A stretch of DNA of 64,000 nt from Siphonodentalium dalli. Lineage: Eukaryota; Mollusca; Scaphopoda; Gadilida; Siphonodentaliidae. Shown here piece after piece: positions 33,598-45,408 of the stretch. Below the pieces are notes generated by a model. It had not been told where the DNA came from and searched no databases. It saw only the letters and a program-made list of their open reading frames with translations. Where the stretch lies: contig CP136064.1 of assembly GCA_032622095.1 (NCBI GenBank), positions 149,485,819 through 149,549,818 of the forward strand, read 5' to 3'. The position numbers were made by a program, and so were the translations under genes. Every line of letters starts with the position of its first letter. The first letter of the stretch is position 1.

Positions 33598-36500
33598 TTA
33601 AACTTGGCAGCAACAACTGCATAAAGTGGTGCATGGAAGCCCAATATGGTAGCATGTGCATCGCCCACTATACGCCTTCTTGCAGCCGCATTTGGTCAAC
33701 TTACTGCAACATTTGGCAATTGGTGGAAGCTCCATCCAAAATGGTTCCCAGTGACTGCCATTTTCTGCCCATCCCCAATCTGCAGGACTCGGGTAAGCTG
33801 GTTTACATGCCAATGATTGTCCCCATATATATATGCCCTGCCTCGTATGCGGCTCGCTTGACATGCTGCAACAGCGCAGACCTTGTAGGTGGAATAGCAT
33901 TGTATGGTCTCTGTTTCCATGCAAAAAAGTCTAGTCTGGCTTCATTAATGTCATTGGATGTATTTGAACGGTCGTACATTATTATAACGAATCTCTCGAT
34001 TACTGCAATGTCATGTTCTGTGATGGACACTCGAGAATTGCCAAGTCTGGAGAAAATTGGTAAAACTTCTGGAAATACATTCCATGCCTGCCATGCAGAC
34101 TTTTTTCCTTTCCCGCGAAATGTAGTTACCACATCACATCTACTAACTGCATGGAAAACGAGAATTCCATAACATTTTGTTGTACCTATTGATGACACAA
34201 TCTCGTGTATCGGAATCCCTCTGAATGTCTTTCTATGGCCGAATGCTTTCAAACTTGAGTATACAATTACAGCTATAATCACTATATCTGTTTAGGTGGC
34301 TTGGATTATGATGCTGTTGTGTTGGTTGATATTTAAACTGCGTGTTTCGCATCCACAAATATCCGTGTATCGGCCTCTTCATGTGTACATGGTGCAAGAA
34401 TATCCAAATAAAGTTCATGGTAACTTTGAACATGTTCACCGTTGGTAACAACAATGCCATTGTCCGTATTAACAGTTATGATCTTGTCAGCAAGGAAGTG
34501 AAATACTAGTAGCTCTGTTTTGTTGTTGTCATCGTGAAGAAAGCTATGCCAGTCTGCTAGAGTTTTGCTAGATCCTGATAACCTTCTCCTGATTCCCCTT
34601 CCGCGCTTGGACCCAGTTTCCTGTTTGCGGCTACCTGTCTTGTACACGTCAAACACGATGTCAGTTCTCTTATATTTATGGCAATATGTCTGTATTTTAT
34701 GAATGACATCGTCTTGTGCATAGTCATCAAATGTTTTCACAATATTAGGTTTAAGAACACTTATTATGTCAGAACCATCTATTATCACAGCATCTGCAGT
34801 GGGTGCTTCCTCAGGCAGTGTTAACTCTGCTTCAAATATATCCATCAATTGAGATTTCTGGCACATATGAAGTTTTCCATCGTTACTGATTGATGCTGGA
34901 GTAATCTAGCTTTCATGTGCAAAAAGGTCATAAAGGTCACATTCTCTTGTCTGACAAGAAATGAACAATCGAGCGATTAAGAGTTGACAATCATCTTTCA
35001 TACTTGTTTTCTTTTATTTGATTTCAGCTGGAGAAGACCGAAAAATTTAAATATAATTTCTTTTAATTATATCACAGAAAGTACAATTATTTTGGTTTCC
35101 CATTCCTTTTATGAAAGACGCAGACTATTCCTCGCCTTTATTATAGACAACCTGAATCAGTTCAGCATTAACTGGGTCTACAATGTATCGGGTGTCCAAT
35201 GCCAAGAGGTCTGTGGAGTCATCAGAAAACGGATTTCCCATTTCTTGTGTCACGTCTGTGAGGTTATTCGCATTATTGAACAAATGTTTTTTATATGCAA
35301 TTGTCTCCTCGTGATGCTTGGTTTCTTATGTAATATCCTTTGTACAAACAATATTATCATAATCAGAAATAAGGCGACCATCCATCTATTGAGTGTGCTT
35401 CATCCTCAGTTATCCCAATTGCTCCTCCATCGCCTTTCACGACTGCATTGTGCTGTTCATGGGCCTGGTCTATTGCCATACTTGAGAATTGTCTTTCAGT
35501 CATGTGTACAACAAAGTTCCCTCTGTGAAATTAATTTGCTATGCTGGGATGTTTCTTCTCTATTGTCATCATGTCTCTAAGGTGAATAGGTAGCAGTAAA
35601 ATTGTCAATTCAATGTCAAGCACCAAACTCCAGAACTGGAACTGTGGACTAACAGCACATTTACTTTTACACCAGTCATTGAAATTTGAGTGCGTACTAT
35701 CAACATCGGATAAATCCCGACTGCAGTATTCTGAGTGTGCAAATTTCATTAGTTTGAACAGACTACTTGCTGTTATCTGATGTGCCTGTCGGGTTTTTGT
35801 AATACGTGAAGCTTTGATGAATAAATCTGCTGTGCCTGGGCTTGCTATACATGTATGCTTCTACAAGAGCACTCGTCCAGTCGCTATCCAGAAGCAGTGA
35901 ACCAACCATTTTTAGAGCATCCCATTCCAGATGCAACCCTCCAAGCATAACAACATATTTGTCCTCACCATATTAAGTCTGGCCACTGCCACTGCATCTG
36001 CTTATCCAATGCATATAGAGGCTGGTCTGCAGTAATAACCGGTGTCCGTTCTGAGTTTAGAAGTTGAACCGATTAATTAATTCTGCCCATACAATGTTTT
36101 ATCGTGGTTAATGAGTGAGCCTGATCACGCAACAGAGGTAACATTGAGGTTATTGCTACATCAAACTGATGACCTCTCTTTTGAGTCGCATGATGAGCTG
36201 ACCACGTTATTGATGTACTACCATCAATGACTGCTGTTGACGAGACCTTTTTCAACCACTCATAATCCAGCCGAAGATGTTTTTGAAAAACAGTTAAACC
36301 AGGTAGATCAAAGCCGGTGTTGGTTGGTGGGTTCGGCTTTACATCTTTTAAATAGACAGGTGGAACATTTGTATATGAGTCTGGAAGGTGTGGGATTTGT
36401 TTCGTTTTTCCAGAACTGAAGTCAATAGGTTGCTGCTCGCCTTGATTATCTGGATGCGGATGCTGAAACATGGAAATATTTGTCCCGTGGAAAGATGATG

Positions 36501-36889
36501 TCCTGGTAGTTGATGTAGGGTTGTGGTAAATATTGTCCAAAGCAGATGTGGTGAACAAGCCTTTTCTCAATATAGGTGGACACACAACTCCATCTGTTTG
36601 ATACTGTTTAACAACATCCTCTCCAAGCTGGTTTGAGATGTCCATGACATGATCATAAGATATTCTCAGTCAGTTTTCATAGAACATGTAAAATCATGTT
36701 TCGTTTCCCTGTTTTTTGCGAAAAAAGTTATGCCAGTGTATATAGGGAATGGTGTTTCACAGTCTTGACAGTGGCGATGATAAAAGGCTTTGTCCTTATA
36801 TCTAGATGAGAAACAGTTGATTTGTAATAACTGCGCGATTGCTAAATCATACTTTGTTGCACCATTTGTCCCATGATTGTATTGCCACC
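33598..36889 (-). pseudogene. CTHEEADTR/CXC transposon-associated protein, 3' part, decayed
   Basis: Read on the minus strand from 36889 downward, the segments follow the order of a large multicopy invertebrate protein family. They are a His/Cys block (KDKAFYHRHCQDCETPFP); VVCPPILRKGLFTTSALDNI (36645-36073); GGLHLEWDALKMVGSLL (about 35940); FDVYKTGSRK, then CTHEEADTRIFVDAKHA (34866-34333); AFGHRKTFRGIPIHEIVSSI and FHAVSRCDVVTTFRGKGKK (34282-33803); and a C-terminal Trp- and Cys-rich tail (KCGCKKAYSGRCTCYHIGLP) resembling Tesmin/TSO1 CXC repeats. Several stops and frameshifts occur, especially 35550-36070. Biochemical function is unknown; residence inside TIRs suggests it is the element's own gene. 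Confidence 0.75.
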
Positions 36890-37024
36890 CTGTGTGGTCG
36901 CCTATTTTTGAGCTCCTGGTTTATGTATTATTACTTCGTATTTCTATGGATTTATGTCCTGAAACTTTGTGAGTTTGTTCTACTACGGATTCTGAACATT
37001 AATATGTGATTTTCACTGACATTA

Positions 37025-39165
37025 GTGCAACAAAATTCTTCATTTGGACAAAAAACTCTGGAAATGTTAGTGATTTTCCTAATTTCGTGGCTATGCTCAG
37101 TTGCAGCTAATGTTACAACTTGTGTAACCTTTTGTTTAGTCCTGCCAAGGGCTAATCACTCTGCTAATCCGATTCCCACCTTCGCAAATGTATTCACACC
37201 TTCATCGGACTTATACCTGTTAACTGCCAACATGATCAGCTACAGTTCATTCGAACTTCATGCCATCAACCAAACAATGGACCACACATATCATCAGCCT
37301 AGAGCATGTGTTATCAAGGCACTGATGAAGGAAAGGTTGTTGAAACCTGATCTATGTATTCACACTAAGAAGTGTGATGCGGTGTACCATATCAAGATGG
37401 TTGCACCCCAATGCAGACAATACACCCATAACTACAACAGCTACAGAGGTGTAAATATTAACAACCTAAGAAACCTCAACAAAGACTTGACTTATCCACT
37501 ATCTACTACCGATGATGACCAACTTTCACATGATCAGCTACATGTGGTTTCCCAAAATATCAACTTCTCAACTGTAAATTCAAGATCTCTGAGGAAAAAA
37601 GTGCCTTACTTTCTAGAGCATGTAGTCAACAACAGCATAGACATTTGCATGGTTACAGAGACCTGGCTAAACGATAATGATACCGTGACAATCTCGTCTC
37701 TTTGCTGTGATGGATATATTTTCAAAAGTGCTCCAAGACCATCCGACAGAACTGGCGGTGGTGTTGCTTTGATGTGTAGAGAAAACATAAAACTGATGTC
37801 ATCAACCAGCGGGGAAAAATCCTCGTTTGAATTCCTCGAGTGGAAACTTAAACTACACAACGATGTTCTGCGTGCCGTTTGCCTATATTGTCCTCCGTTT
37901 TCTGACAACCATCCAGTCACAACCTGCACCTTCTTAAAGGAATTCAAAGAATATCTTGAATCGTTGGTTGTGTGTCCAGAAAAACTCATCATCTGCGGTG
38001 ACTTCAACATTCATGTCGATGATGTTAACAACGCTACTGCTCGAAACTTTGACAAACTCCTAGATTCGTATGGACTGACACAACACGTCACAACTACTAC
38101 ACATGAATCTGGACATATTCTAGACCTCATCATCACCAGATGTTCAGACGACTTTTCCATAACCCCACCAACCGTGACAACTAAACTCTCAGATCATTCC
38201 ATTGTGGACTGCACAATCAGCACCCTCAGACCGAAGTTGACAAAGAAAACTGTGACTTTCCGCAAAATTAACAACATCAATATTGAGAAATTCGACAGTG
38301 ACATCAAAGAATCAGATCTGCATAAACAACAATGGACTGATTTAAATGGACTTGTGTCTTGTTACAACAACACGTTATCCCAGCTGCTAGACCAACATGC
38401 ACCAACTAAGACCAAAACAATAGTCGTGCGTCCAACGCTACCCTGGTTCAACGACAACCTGAAAGTACTCAAAGCCGACCGGAGAAAAAAGGAGAGGACC
38501 CGAGGCACGTCTGCAGAACATGAAAGATCGTACTGTGATGCCCGAAACAAGTTCTCCAATCAACTAAAGGAAGCCCGGAAGTCACACTACACCGACTCGA
38601 TCAACAAGTGCGAAGGTGACACCAGGCAACTTTTCAAAGTTGTGAAAAAGATCTGTGAGGAGAAACAGAATGAGACACTACCACCACATAATGATGCAGG
38701 ACAATTGGCGGAGCAGTTTGGTGAATTCTTTTCTGAAAAGATAGAACTTATCCAAAAGAAGATTGACAACATCACTGTGAAAGCGCCTTGTGTCGACAAA
38801 GAGGAAGCCACGGAAACGTTCACAACATTCGACGATCTCGACCATGACGACGTCGTTAAAATCATCAAACGCTCTTCAAATGCATCTTGTGAACTCGATC
38901 CTATACCAACAACGCTACTCAAGAAATGTGACTCCCTGATACCTATCATCACCCAGTTGATAAACCTATCATTAAGCCAAGGACATGTTCCCAGTAGCTG
39001 GAAAACAGCCATAGTTCACCCTCTTCTCAAGAAATCCGGTGCTGACCTTGTTTTCAAGAACTTCCGACCCGTCAGCAACCTATCCTTCATTTCTAAATTG
39101 TGTGAAAAGGCAGTGATAGACCAACTCATCCGGCACAGCGAACAACATGCACCTCTTCCAATAAA
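37025..39165 (+). CDS. L2/CR1 ORF2, 5' half: AP endonuclease and start of RT
   Basis: The frame opens at 37025 (the first codon in the annotated frame is a non-ATG start; the first in-frame ATG is at 37063). Residues 1-170 are poorly conserved leader. Residues about 174-400 are an APE-type endonuclease with QNINF, TETWLN, GGGVAL, CGDFNIH and a terminal SDHS motif. This enzyme nicks target DNA for target-primed reverse transcription. A linker rich in Lys/Arg follows (WFNDNLK.LKADRRKKER), and then the fingers of the RT (QGHVPSSWKTAIVHPLLKK, NFRPVSNLSFISKLCEK). The frame runs into the nested LINE at 39166 and stops at 39173. The missing part resumes, in frame, at 50615. No internal stop occurs, implying the copy was young when it was interrupted. 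Confidence 0.9.
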
Positions 39166-39408
39166 GATGATGTAATGTAATGGCGGCCTAGACAACACAG
39201 GTTTTTTTCGGGGTGAAATAATTTTGATGTTAACTCCATAATAACTGGCCGATCTGCTTCAAATACACACCGAATGAGCTGTTACCAACATCATGTATAT
39301 AAGTATTGACATTCCATGCCAACAAATTATTCGTCATTCATAAAATAACACTCTGAAAAACGCGTTTCCTAACTTCGAGGTATTGTTTATGACCTAACTG
39401 TAAACACA

Positions 39409-40322
39409 ATGCCAGATAAACGACCACCAGCGAGTTCCACATCGAGCGCCAGTGGCGATGACAGCATCGTTAAAGATAAAGGGAAAGATAAAAGCAAATC
39501 TGCACCACCAAAGAAATTCAAATCGTCAGACACTGGACAACAAAAGATATCATTTGTGAAATCTGACAGCTCTGACACTTCTATAGGCAAAGTGCTTGCT
39601 GAAATAAATGCCAAATTGGACAATTTGGTCACAAAATCTGACCTCGAGAAGAGTATTGAGCCCCTTGTTACAACAGACAGTTTAAACAGGATCATAACAA
39701 ACCTGAGGGGAGAGTTCGACAGAAAACTAGAGGAAGTGAAGGATGTGTGTGACAGCAAGGTCTTCGACACAGAAACCAGGATGGACCAAATGGATAGCAA
39801 GATGTCTCAACTAACAAGCGAGTTCCAGGACAGGAAGAATGAAGTCAGACAACTAAAAGATGAAATGAAAGAGTTGCAAGAAAAAAACAACAGCAAACAA
39901 GAAAAGACAGTATTCGTGTGTTTGGAGTGAGCGACGACAGTGCCTCTGAAACAATTGACCAGTGCGAGAAAAAACTTATAAAGATTATGTAGGACAGACT
40001 CCATCTTCCAATCGAACAGCGCGACATCAGCATTGCGCACAGAATTGGTAAATTTTCTGTAAGTCAAAAGTACCCAAGAAGTGTTATATGCCAATTCATT
40101 TCTAGGCGAGCGAAGAATGATGTCATCCGAGAAAGAAAATTGTTGAAGGGACAGGGAATTGTGATTAAGGAAGACCTAACAGACATAAACAGTTCCCTCC
40201 TAAAAAATGCAAAGGAATCCTCAACTGTGGAAGATTCCTGGTCTGTCGGTGGGAAAATTTATGTGAAATATACCGACAAATCAAAAAGCATCAAGCAAAT
40301 CTCGAAATTAAGTGACATATAA
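39409..40322 (+). pseudogene. LINE ORF1 (coiled coil and RRM/CTD-like nucleic-acid-binding protein)
   Basis: From ATG 39409 to 39930 the protein has a basic, Ser-rich head (KDKGKDKSKSAPPKKFK) and a heptad-rich coiled coil (residues about 60-165, DQMDSKMSQLTSEFQDRKNEVRQLKDEMKELQEK-type spacing). A frameshift near 39905-39915 moves the frame. The next part reads VFGVSDDSASE, a TAG near 39990, then AHRIGKF, RSVICQFISRRAKNDVIRERK and GIVIKEDLTDINSSLL to the stop at 40322. This corresponds to the RRM and C-terminal domain of L1/Tx1/Nimb-style ORF1 proteins, which trimerise, bind LINE RNA and chaperone it. Two lesions make it non-functional. Confidence 0.7.
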
Positions 40323-40889
40323 ATTTCTACATTTCAATATTTGCATTATTGCACATATATTCAGTCCAAGTATATTCTATACTGTCAGTCTAGGCTACTA
40401 TTTAATACTACATTCAATATAGAAGTCTCAAAGTAAACACGATATGATATTTCAATGTGCCTGTTTGTCAGTGTTTGACATTATTCCTTTAATTATAACG
40501 CTGACCAAAACAAAACAAAACATGGTTTCATGTCTCAAACAGTTAAACTCAACATAGGAGATTACATGTAAATCATCCATCTCTGTTCAAAACAGTTAAA
40601 CTCAGGTTATTATAACACATCATGAAACTAACCTGACATAACCAGTTATATACATGTACACTATGTCACTTAATTTCTTATATCTGTTCAATGCCTGTGA
40701 CACCTGTACTTTAAATGTCATATGCCAAAACATAACTATGTACTATGTCCATCTCTATGATGTGCTCGATCAGTCCACCTATGTCCCTTTAACACTTTCC
40801 ATACACTATAAATGCATGTGCTGTATGTCGCGCCACTCAAATGACTTATTTTACCATTGAATATTTTAACTATGTAAAATTGAATATGA
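40323..40889. other. inter-ORF spacer before the satellite
   Basis: AT-rich. A short repeated AAACAGTTAAACTCA word occurs at about 40536 and 40592. No gene. Confidence 0.4.
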
Positions 40890-41245
40890 TTATGACACGC
40901 CCCTTAAATTTGTTATCCAGTTTCTAATTGTCTCCGAACTTTTGCAAAATATATAGCATGTCCATAAATTATTCGAGCTTTTTCAAATTATAGATGGGAT
41001 GTGCCACTTTAATACGGATGTACAAATAAATATTCGCATTCAAACAGAATCAAGCAGAAAATTGTCTATGATTATGACATGCCCCTTAAATTGCTATCCA
41101 GTACAAAAGTTTCTAATTCTCTCCGAACTTTTGCAAAATATATAGCATGTCCATAAATTATTCGAGCTTTTTCAGATTACAGATGGGATGTGCCACTTTA
41201 ACCCGGATGTACAAATAAATATTCGCATTCAAACAGAAAACTTTT
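40890..41245. repeat. 179-bp tandem duplication
   Basis: Two copies of a block containing TTGCAAAATATATAGCATGTCC and GATGGGATGTGCCACTTTAA, 179 bp apart, with a few differences. Confidence 0.85.
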
Positions 41246-41399
41246 TTTTCCCTATTTTAATACAAACAAAAAAACAAGCAAACAAACAAACAAAAATAAA
41301 TAAATCTTAAGTATCTGGAATGTTGATCATCATTCGTTCTTCCGGCCAGGGTTAAAGCGGCAAATGAAATCAATGAGACAATTTTAAGCAATAGCGCAC

Positions 41400-43200
41400 T
41401 GTCTTAAGAAACATCTGGCATGATTCGCTTTGTAGGATTCCAATAATACAAATTGTTGATTAATTTGTCCATCCAAAATTAAAGCGACGCATGTCATTCA
41501 TGAAAATTTTTGTATTTCAGCGCAAATTCTTATAATGTCTGGCATGATGCTGTATTTGATCGAGTATTATTTATATACAATCTGCTTTTATCATTCTTTC
41601 TTATAGCCAGGGTTAAAGTGGCACATGTCATTCAGGAGAGAATTTAATATAATAGCGCGCTGACTTAAGCAATGTCTGGCATGATTCGCTTTGTAGGATT
41701 CCAATAATACAAATTTGTTGATTAATTTGTCCATCCAAAATTAAAGCGACGCATGTCATTCATGAAATTTTTTGTATTTCAGCGCAAACTCTTAAAATGT
41801 CTGGCATGATGCTATATTTGATCGAGTATTATTTATATACAATCTGCTTTTATCATTCATTCTTATAGCCAGGGTTAAAGTGACACATGACATTCAGGAG
41901 AGAATTTTATATAATGGCGAGCCGTCTTAAGCAATGTCTGGCATGATTCGCTTTGTAGGAATCCAATAATACATATGTGTTGATTAATTTATGAATCCAG
42001 GTTTAAGGCAACGTGTGCCATTCATGAATTTTTTTTTTGTATTAGCGCCGATTTTTTAAAATGTCTGGCATGATGCCCTTTGTAATCTTGAGTCAATAAT
42101 ACAAACATTTGTTCATCCATCATGGAATTGATATGTAATGTATAAGTCAATTCAATTTTTTACAACTTGTAGGTCAATGTAGGATTAAAGCAGCTATTAC
42201 CATTCATTAGGCTTTTTCTATAATAAACGTAACATTCGGATAATAGTGGAAGACAATTTAGGCAATGCACTGTGTATGATTCTAGCAGTATAATAATTTG
42301 GTGACCCATGTGGGATTTATATGTGTGCATGTACCAAAATTAAAGCGACGCATGTCATTCATGAAAATTTTCGTATTTCAGCGCAAATTCTTATAATATC
42401 TGGCATGATGCTGTATTTGATCGAGTATTATTTATATACAATCTGCTTTTATCATTCTTTCTTATAGCCAGGGTTAAAGTGGCACTGGCACATGACACTC
42501 AGGAGAGAATTTAATATAATAGCGCGCTGACTTAAGCAATGTCGGCATGATTCGCTTTGTAGGATTCCAATAATACAAATTTGTTGATTAATTTGTCCAT
42601 CCAAAATTAAAGCGACTCATGTCATTCATGAAAATTTTGTATTTCAGCGCAAATTCTTAAAATGTCTGGCATGATGCTATATTTGATCGAGTATTATTTA
42701 TATACAATCTGCTTTTATAATTCATTCTTATAGCCAGGGTTAAAGTGATACATGACATTCAGGAGAGAATTTTATATAATGGCGCGCCGTCTTGAGCAAT
42801 GTCTGGCATGATTCGCTTTGTAGGAATCCAATAATACATATATGTTGATTAATTTATGAATCCAGGTTTAAGGCAACGTGTGCCATTCATGAATTTTTTT
42901 GTATTTCAGCGCAGATTTTTTTAAATGTCTGGCATAATGCGCTTTGTAATCTTGAGTCAATAATACAAACATTTGTTCATCCATCATGGAATTGAAATGT
43001 AATGTATATGTCAATTCAGTTTTTTACAACTTGTAGGTCAATGTAGGATTAAAGCAGCTATTACCATTCATTAGGCTTTTTCTATAATAAACGTAACATT
43101 CGGATAATAGTGGAAGACAATTTAGGCAATGCACTGTGTATGATTCTAGCAGTATAATAATTTGGTGACCCATGTGGGATTTATATGTGTGCATGTACCA
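41400..43200. repeat. 130-bp-monomer satellite with 262- and 865-bp higher-order periods
   Basis: Monomers of about 130 bp share TTAAAG.G.CRCATG.CATTCA and TGTCTGGCATGAT words. They alternate as two types, giving 262-bp dimers (TCTGGCATGATTCG at 41414, 41675, 41938, 42542, 42800). A dissimilar third segment (GAATCCAGGTTTAAGGCAACGTG to GTGTGCATGTACCA) follows each dimer pair, at about 41993 and 42858. This gives an 865-bp higher-order unit present twice. Copies differ by only a few percent by eye. Confidence 0.9.
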
Positions 43201-44309
43201 GTATGTGTTTATTCTTATTCAATCGTACATTTAAAGTTAAAGTGATAATGTAATTCATGGGTTATTTTTCGATAACAATGCAGATATTATTCAACTAGTA
43301 CAATGCTTTGTTGATCCATCATGTGATTTGTGTACACGTATCCATATTTCTCGTTAAAATAGAAAAAACATTTTATGGATGCCATGTGTCATGTGTTTGT
43401 TTTTTGTTTTTTCTTTAATATGAATTTATTCAGAATATTTAAAACTTATGCACGACTATGGGAAGCTTTATTATACATATGTGTTCTTTGATTACACATG
43501 CACGAGATATCTAGAATTTTCTATATTGGCGTACCAACATACATTAATGAATCACGATGGATGGTATACACTGCCTTATTACCCTAAATCTACATGTATG
43601 CACAAATGAATCTACAAATACATGTATAAAAATCCCATGATGGGTCACCAAATCTTTCATATTGCTCGAATAGTACACAACATACCCTGTATACCAGACT
43701 TAGTCTGGATGGTGCTTTACTATAAAAAAATGTCCCATAATATGAGATGTGCCGCTTAACTTAGAATGTACGGATGAATTGATATTGATACTGATACATG
43801 TACCAAATTATTATACTTAATACTTAATACTATAGGAATATAGGAATCAATTGACATATACATGTTTGCCTACAATTCCTATGATAATTTCTCATGAATT
43901 GTCAAAAAAGCCAAAATGGCATGTGCCGCCTTTAATACTAGAACTAGACCATGTATATACAAATTATTAGGGATACACAAAAGTACTTGTATACAGATTG
44001 AATGATGTTTCACCAAATGTTTTTTATTTACAGACTCGTTGTTAGGATGGTGCTTTATTTATGAAAATGTCTCATAAATGACATGTGCCGATTTAACCCT
44101 GGATGTATGATTTAACTTTGGATGTATGAATAAATTAACATTAGCATACATGTATACAAATCCCATGATGGGTCACCAATGTTTTTTAGTATTACCGGAA
44201 CTGAACACATTGCCTAGATTATAGAAATATGTTGCATGAAGGGTATAATTATGCCACCTTAATTACCCATAAATATGTGAATTGATCAACACATACATGC
44301 GTACATATA
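43201..44309. repeat. diverged continuation of the inter-ORF satellite
   Basis: Older, irregular copies are recognisable by ATG.GCCGCTTTAA / AGATGTGCCGCTTAAC, ACATACATG and AATCCCATGATGGGTCACC words at about 43630 and 44158. The last word contains the palindrome CCCATGATGGG. Confidence 0.65.
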
Positions 44310-44468
44310 GGTTATCACCACCATGTGTGTTTCTGAGATCCGTATTCAAGTCGAGCTGCCTTCTCTGGGCAGTCTATCGACGAGTCCGTAGGACGAGTCG
44401 ATAGACAGCCCAGAGAAGGCAGCGAGACTTGAATACGGATCTCGGAAACACACAGGGTGATGATAACC
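44310..44468. repeat. 159-bp hairpin with hammerhead-like apical core
   Basis: The arms run from GGTTATCACC to GGTGATGATAACC with an almost continuous stem. Near the tip, GTCTATCGAC and GTCGATAGAC pair perfectly. They enclose GA, the mini-stem GTCC-GTA-GGAC (44384-44394), and GA again, which is a tandem G.A mismatch flanking a 4-bp stem. This is the arrangement of domain 2 plus stem II of a hammerhead ribozyme (GA-NGA-stem II-GA). The CU of the CUGA core (here UC at 44377-44378) and the A14 position differ, so activity is not expected as read. Confidence 0.85.
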
Positions 44469-45408
44469 AATTTATCTTACAATTCGTCCCATAAAAATGC
44501 AATAAAACTCAATTTAAAACAGGAACTATTTTATTACGCGCAACACACAACGTACACAATATTCTCAGCACGCGACGTTGTGATAAGTCAAATTCTGAGA
44601 AATTCACGTCACTATTCAAATTCACTTTGGCTGGAATCCGATTCAATGAATATGCGACGATATTTTCGTTTCATATGTTCGACATAATTGTCACTTTTAA
44701 CAGGATAATTGTATTATTTTATGGTGCAATCTCCTTGGATAGTAATAGTGTTGGCGAGAGGCATTGCCGGAGATGACTGTCCATTCAGAGTTTTGGTGAA
44801 TTTTGAACTTTCCGACACTTCGACAATCGAGTTCTGACTCGCACTAAAATAACCCATTAAACTTCATTTAGAGGAAATGCACTAAATCACGGACTTTTCG
44901 TAAGTATAGTGTTTTATATCCTTAACATAAGATAAAATTAATTTGATTTTCCATTCTGTATTTTATCGAATAAAAAATGCGTTCAGTAGCTTTTGATCAA
45001 GACCGTACTGAATTACGGGAAATTCCCTACTTTGCTAAAATAGAAATTGTCAAAATAGTCCGTATTCGTGCGCGCTGTAAACAATGTGTAAATTTCGTGA
45101 CTTTTTCGATTTCCAAACATTTTTGGGTGGTTATTTTGAGCTTTTTGGGCCCTGTCTCCATATTTTGTCAACTTTATTGAACTACTTATTGATTATTTTA
45201 CATTCGTAGCACACGAGTATATTATTTTACGACTTTTAGTTGGTTATTTAGACGTTTTGTTTTGAAAACAAGCCAGTTGTCGAAACGCACGTGCACCAGC
45301 TGTTGCCATCGAAGATATCCTTGTTGCCATCCAGGATACAAGATCGGAAACCGCCTAGGCGTTTTCGCGTGTATTTGATGAAATATAGCTATATTGTAAG
45401 ATAAAATT
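44469..45408. other. unique segment linked to the hairpin
   Basis: Non-satellite sequence between the hairpin and the return of the satellite word AATCCCATGATGGGTCACC at about 45412. Hairpin plus this segment (44310-45408) look like a 1.1-kb insertion into a satellite monomer. No gene. Confidence 0.5.

Noticed and set aside
33633-34172. 179-residue plus-strand frame.
   Set aside because: Antisense shadow of the CTHEEADTR/CXC-family pseudogene on the minus strand.
34984-35580. 198-residue plus-strand frame with hydrophobic segments.
   Set aside because: Lies opposite a degraded stretch of the CXC-family gene; wording is antisense to it and shows no domain.
37606-39012. Long antisense frames opposite the L2 endonuclease/RT.
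   Set aside because: Shadows of the real plus-strand ORF2.
39387-39800. Antisense frame opposite LINE ORF1.
   Set aside because: Shadow frame; the plus strand encodes the coiled-coil ORF1.
41400-43200. Regular repeats considered as a CRISPR-like array.
   Set aside because: Eukaryotic context, 130-bp monomers with no short repeat/unique spacer pattern; it is a satellite.
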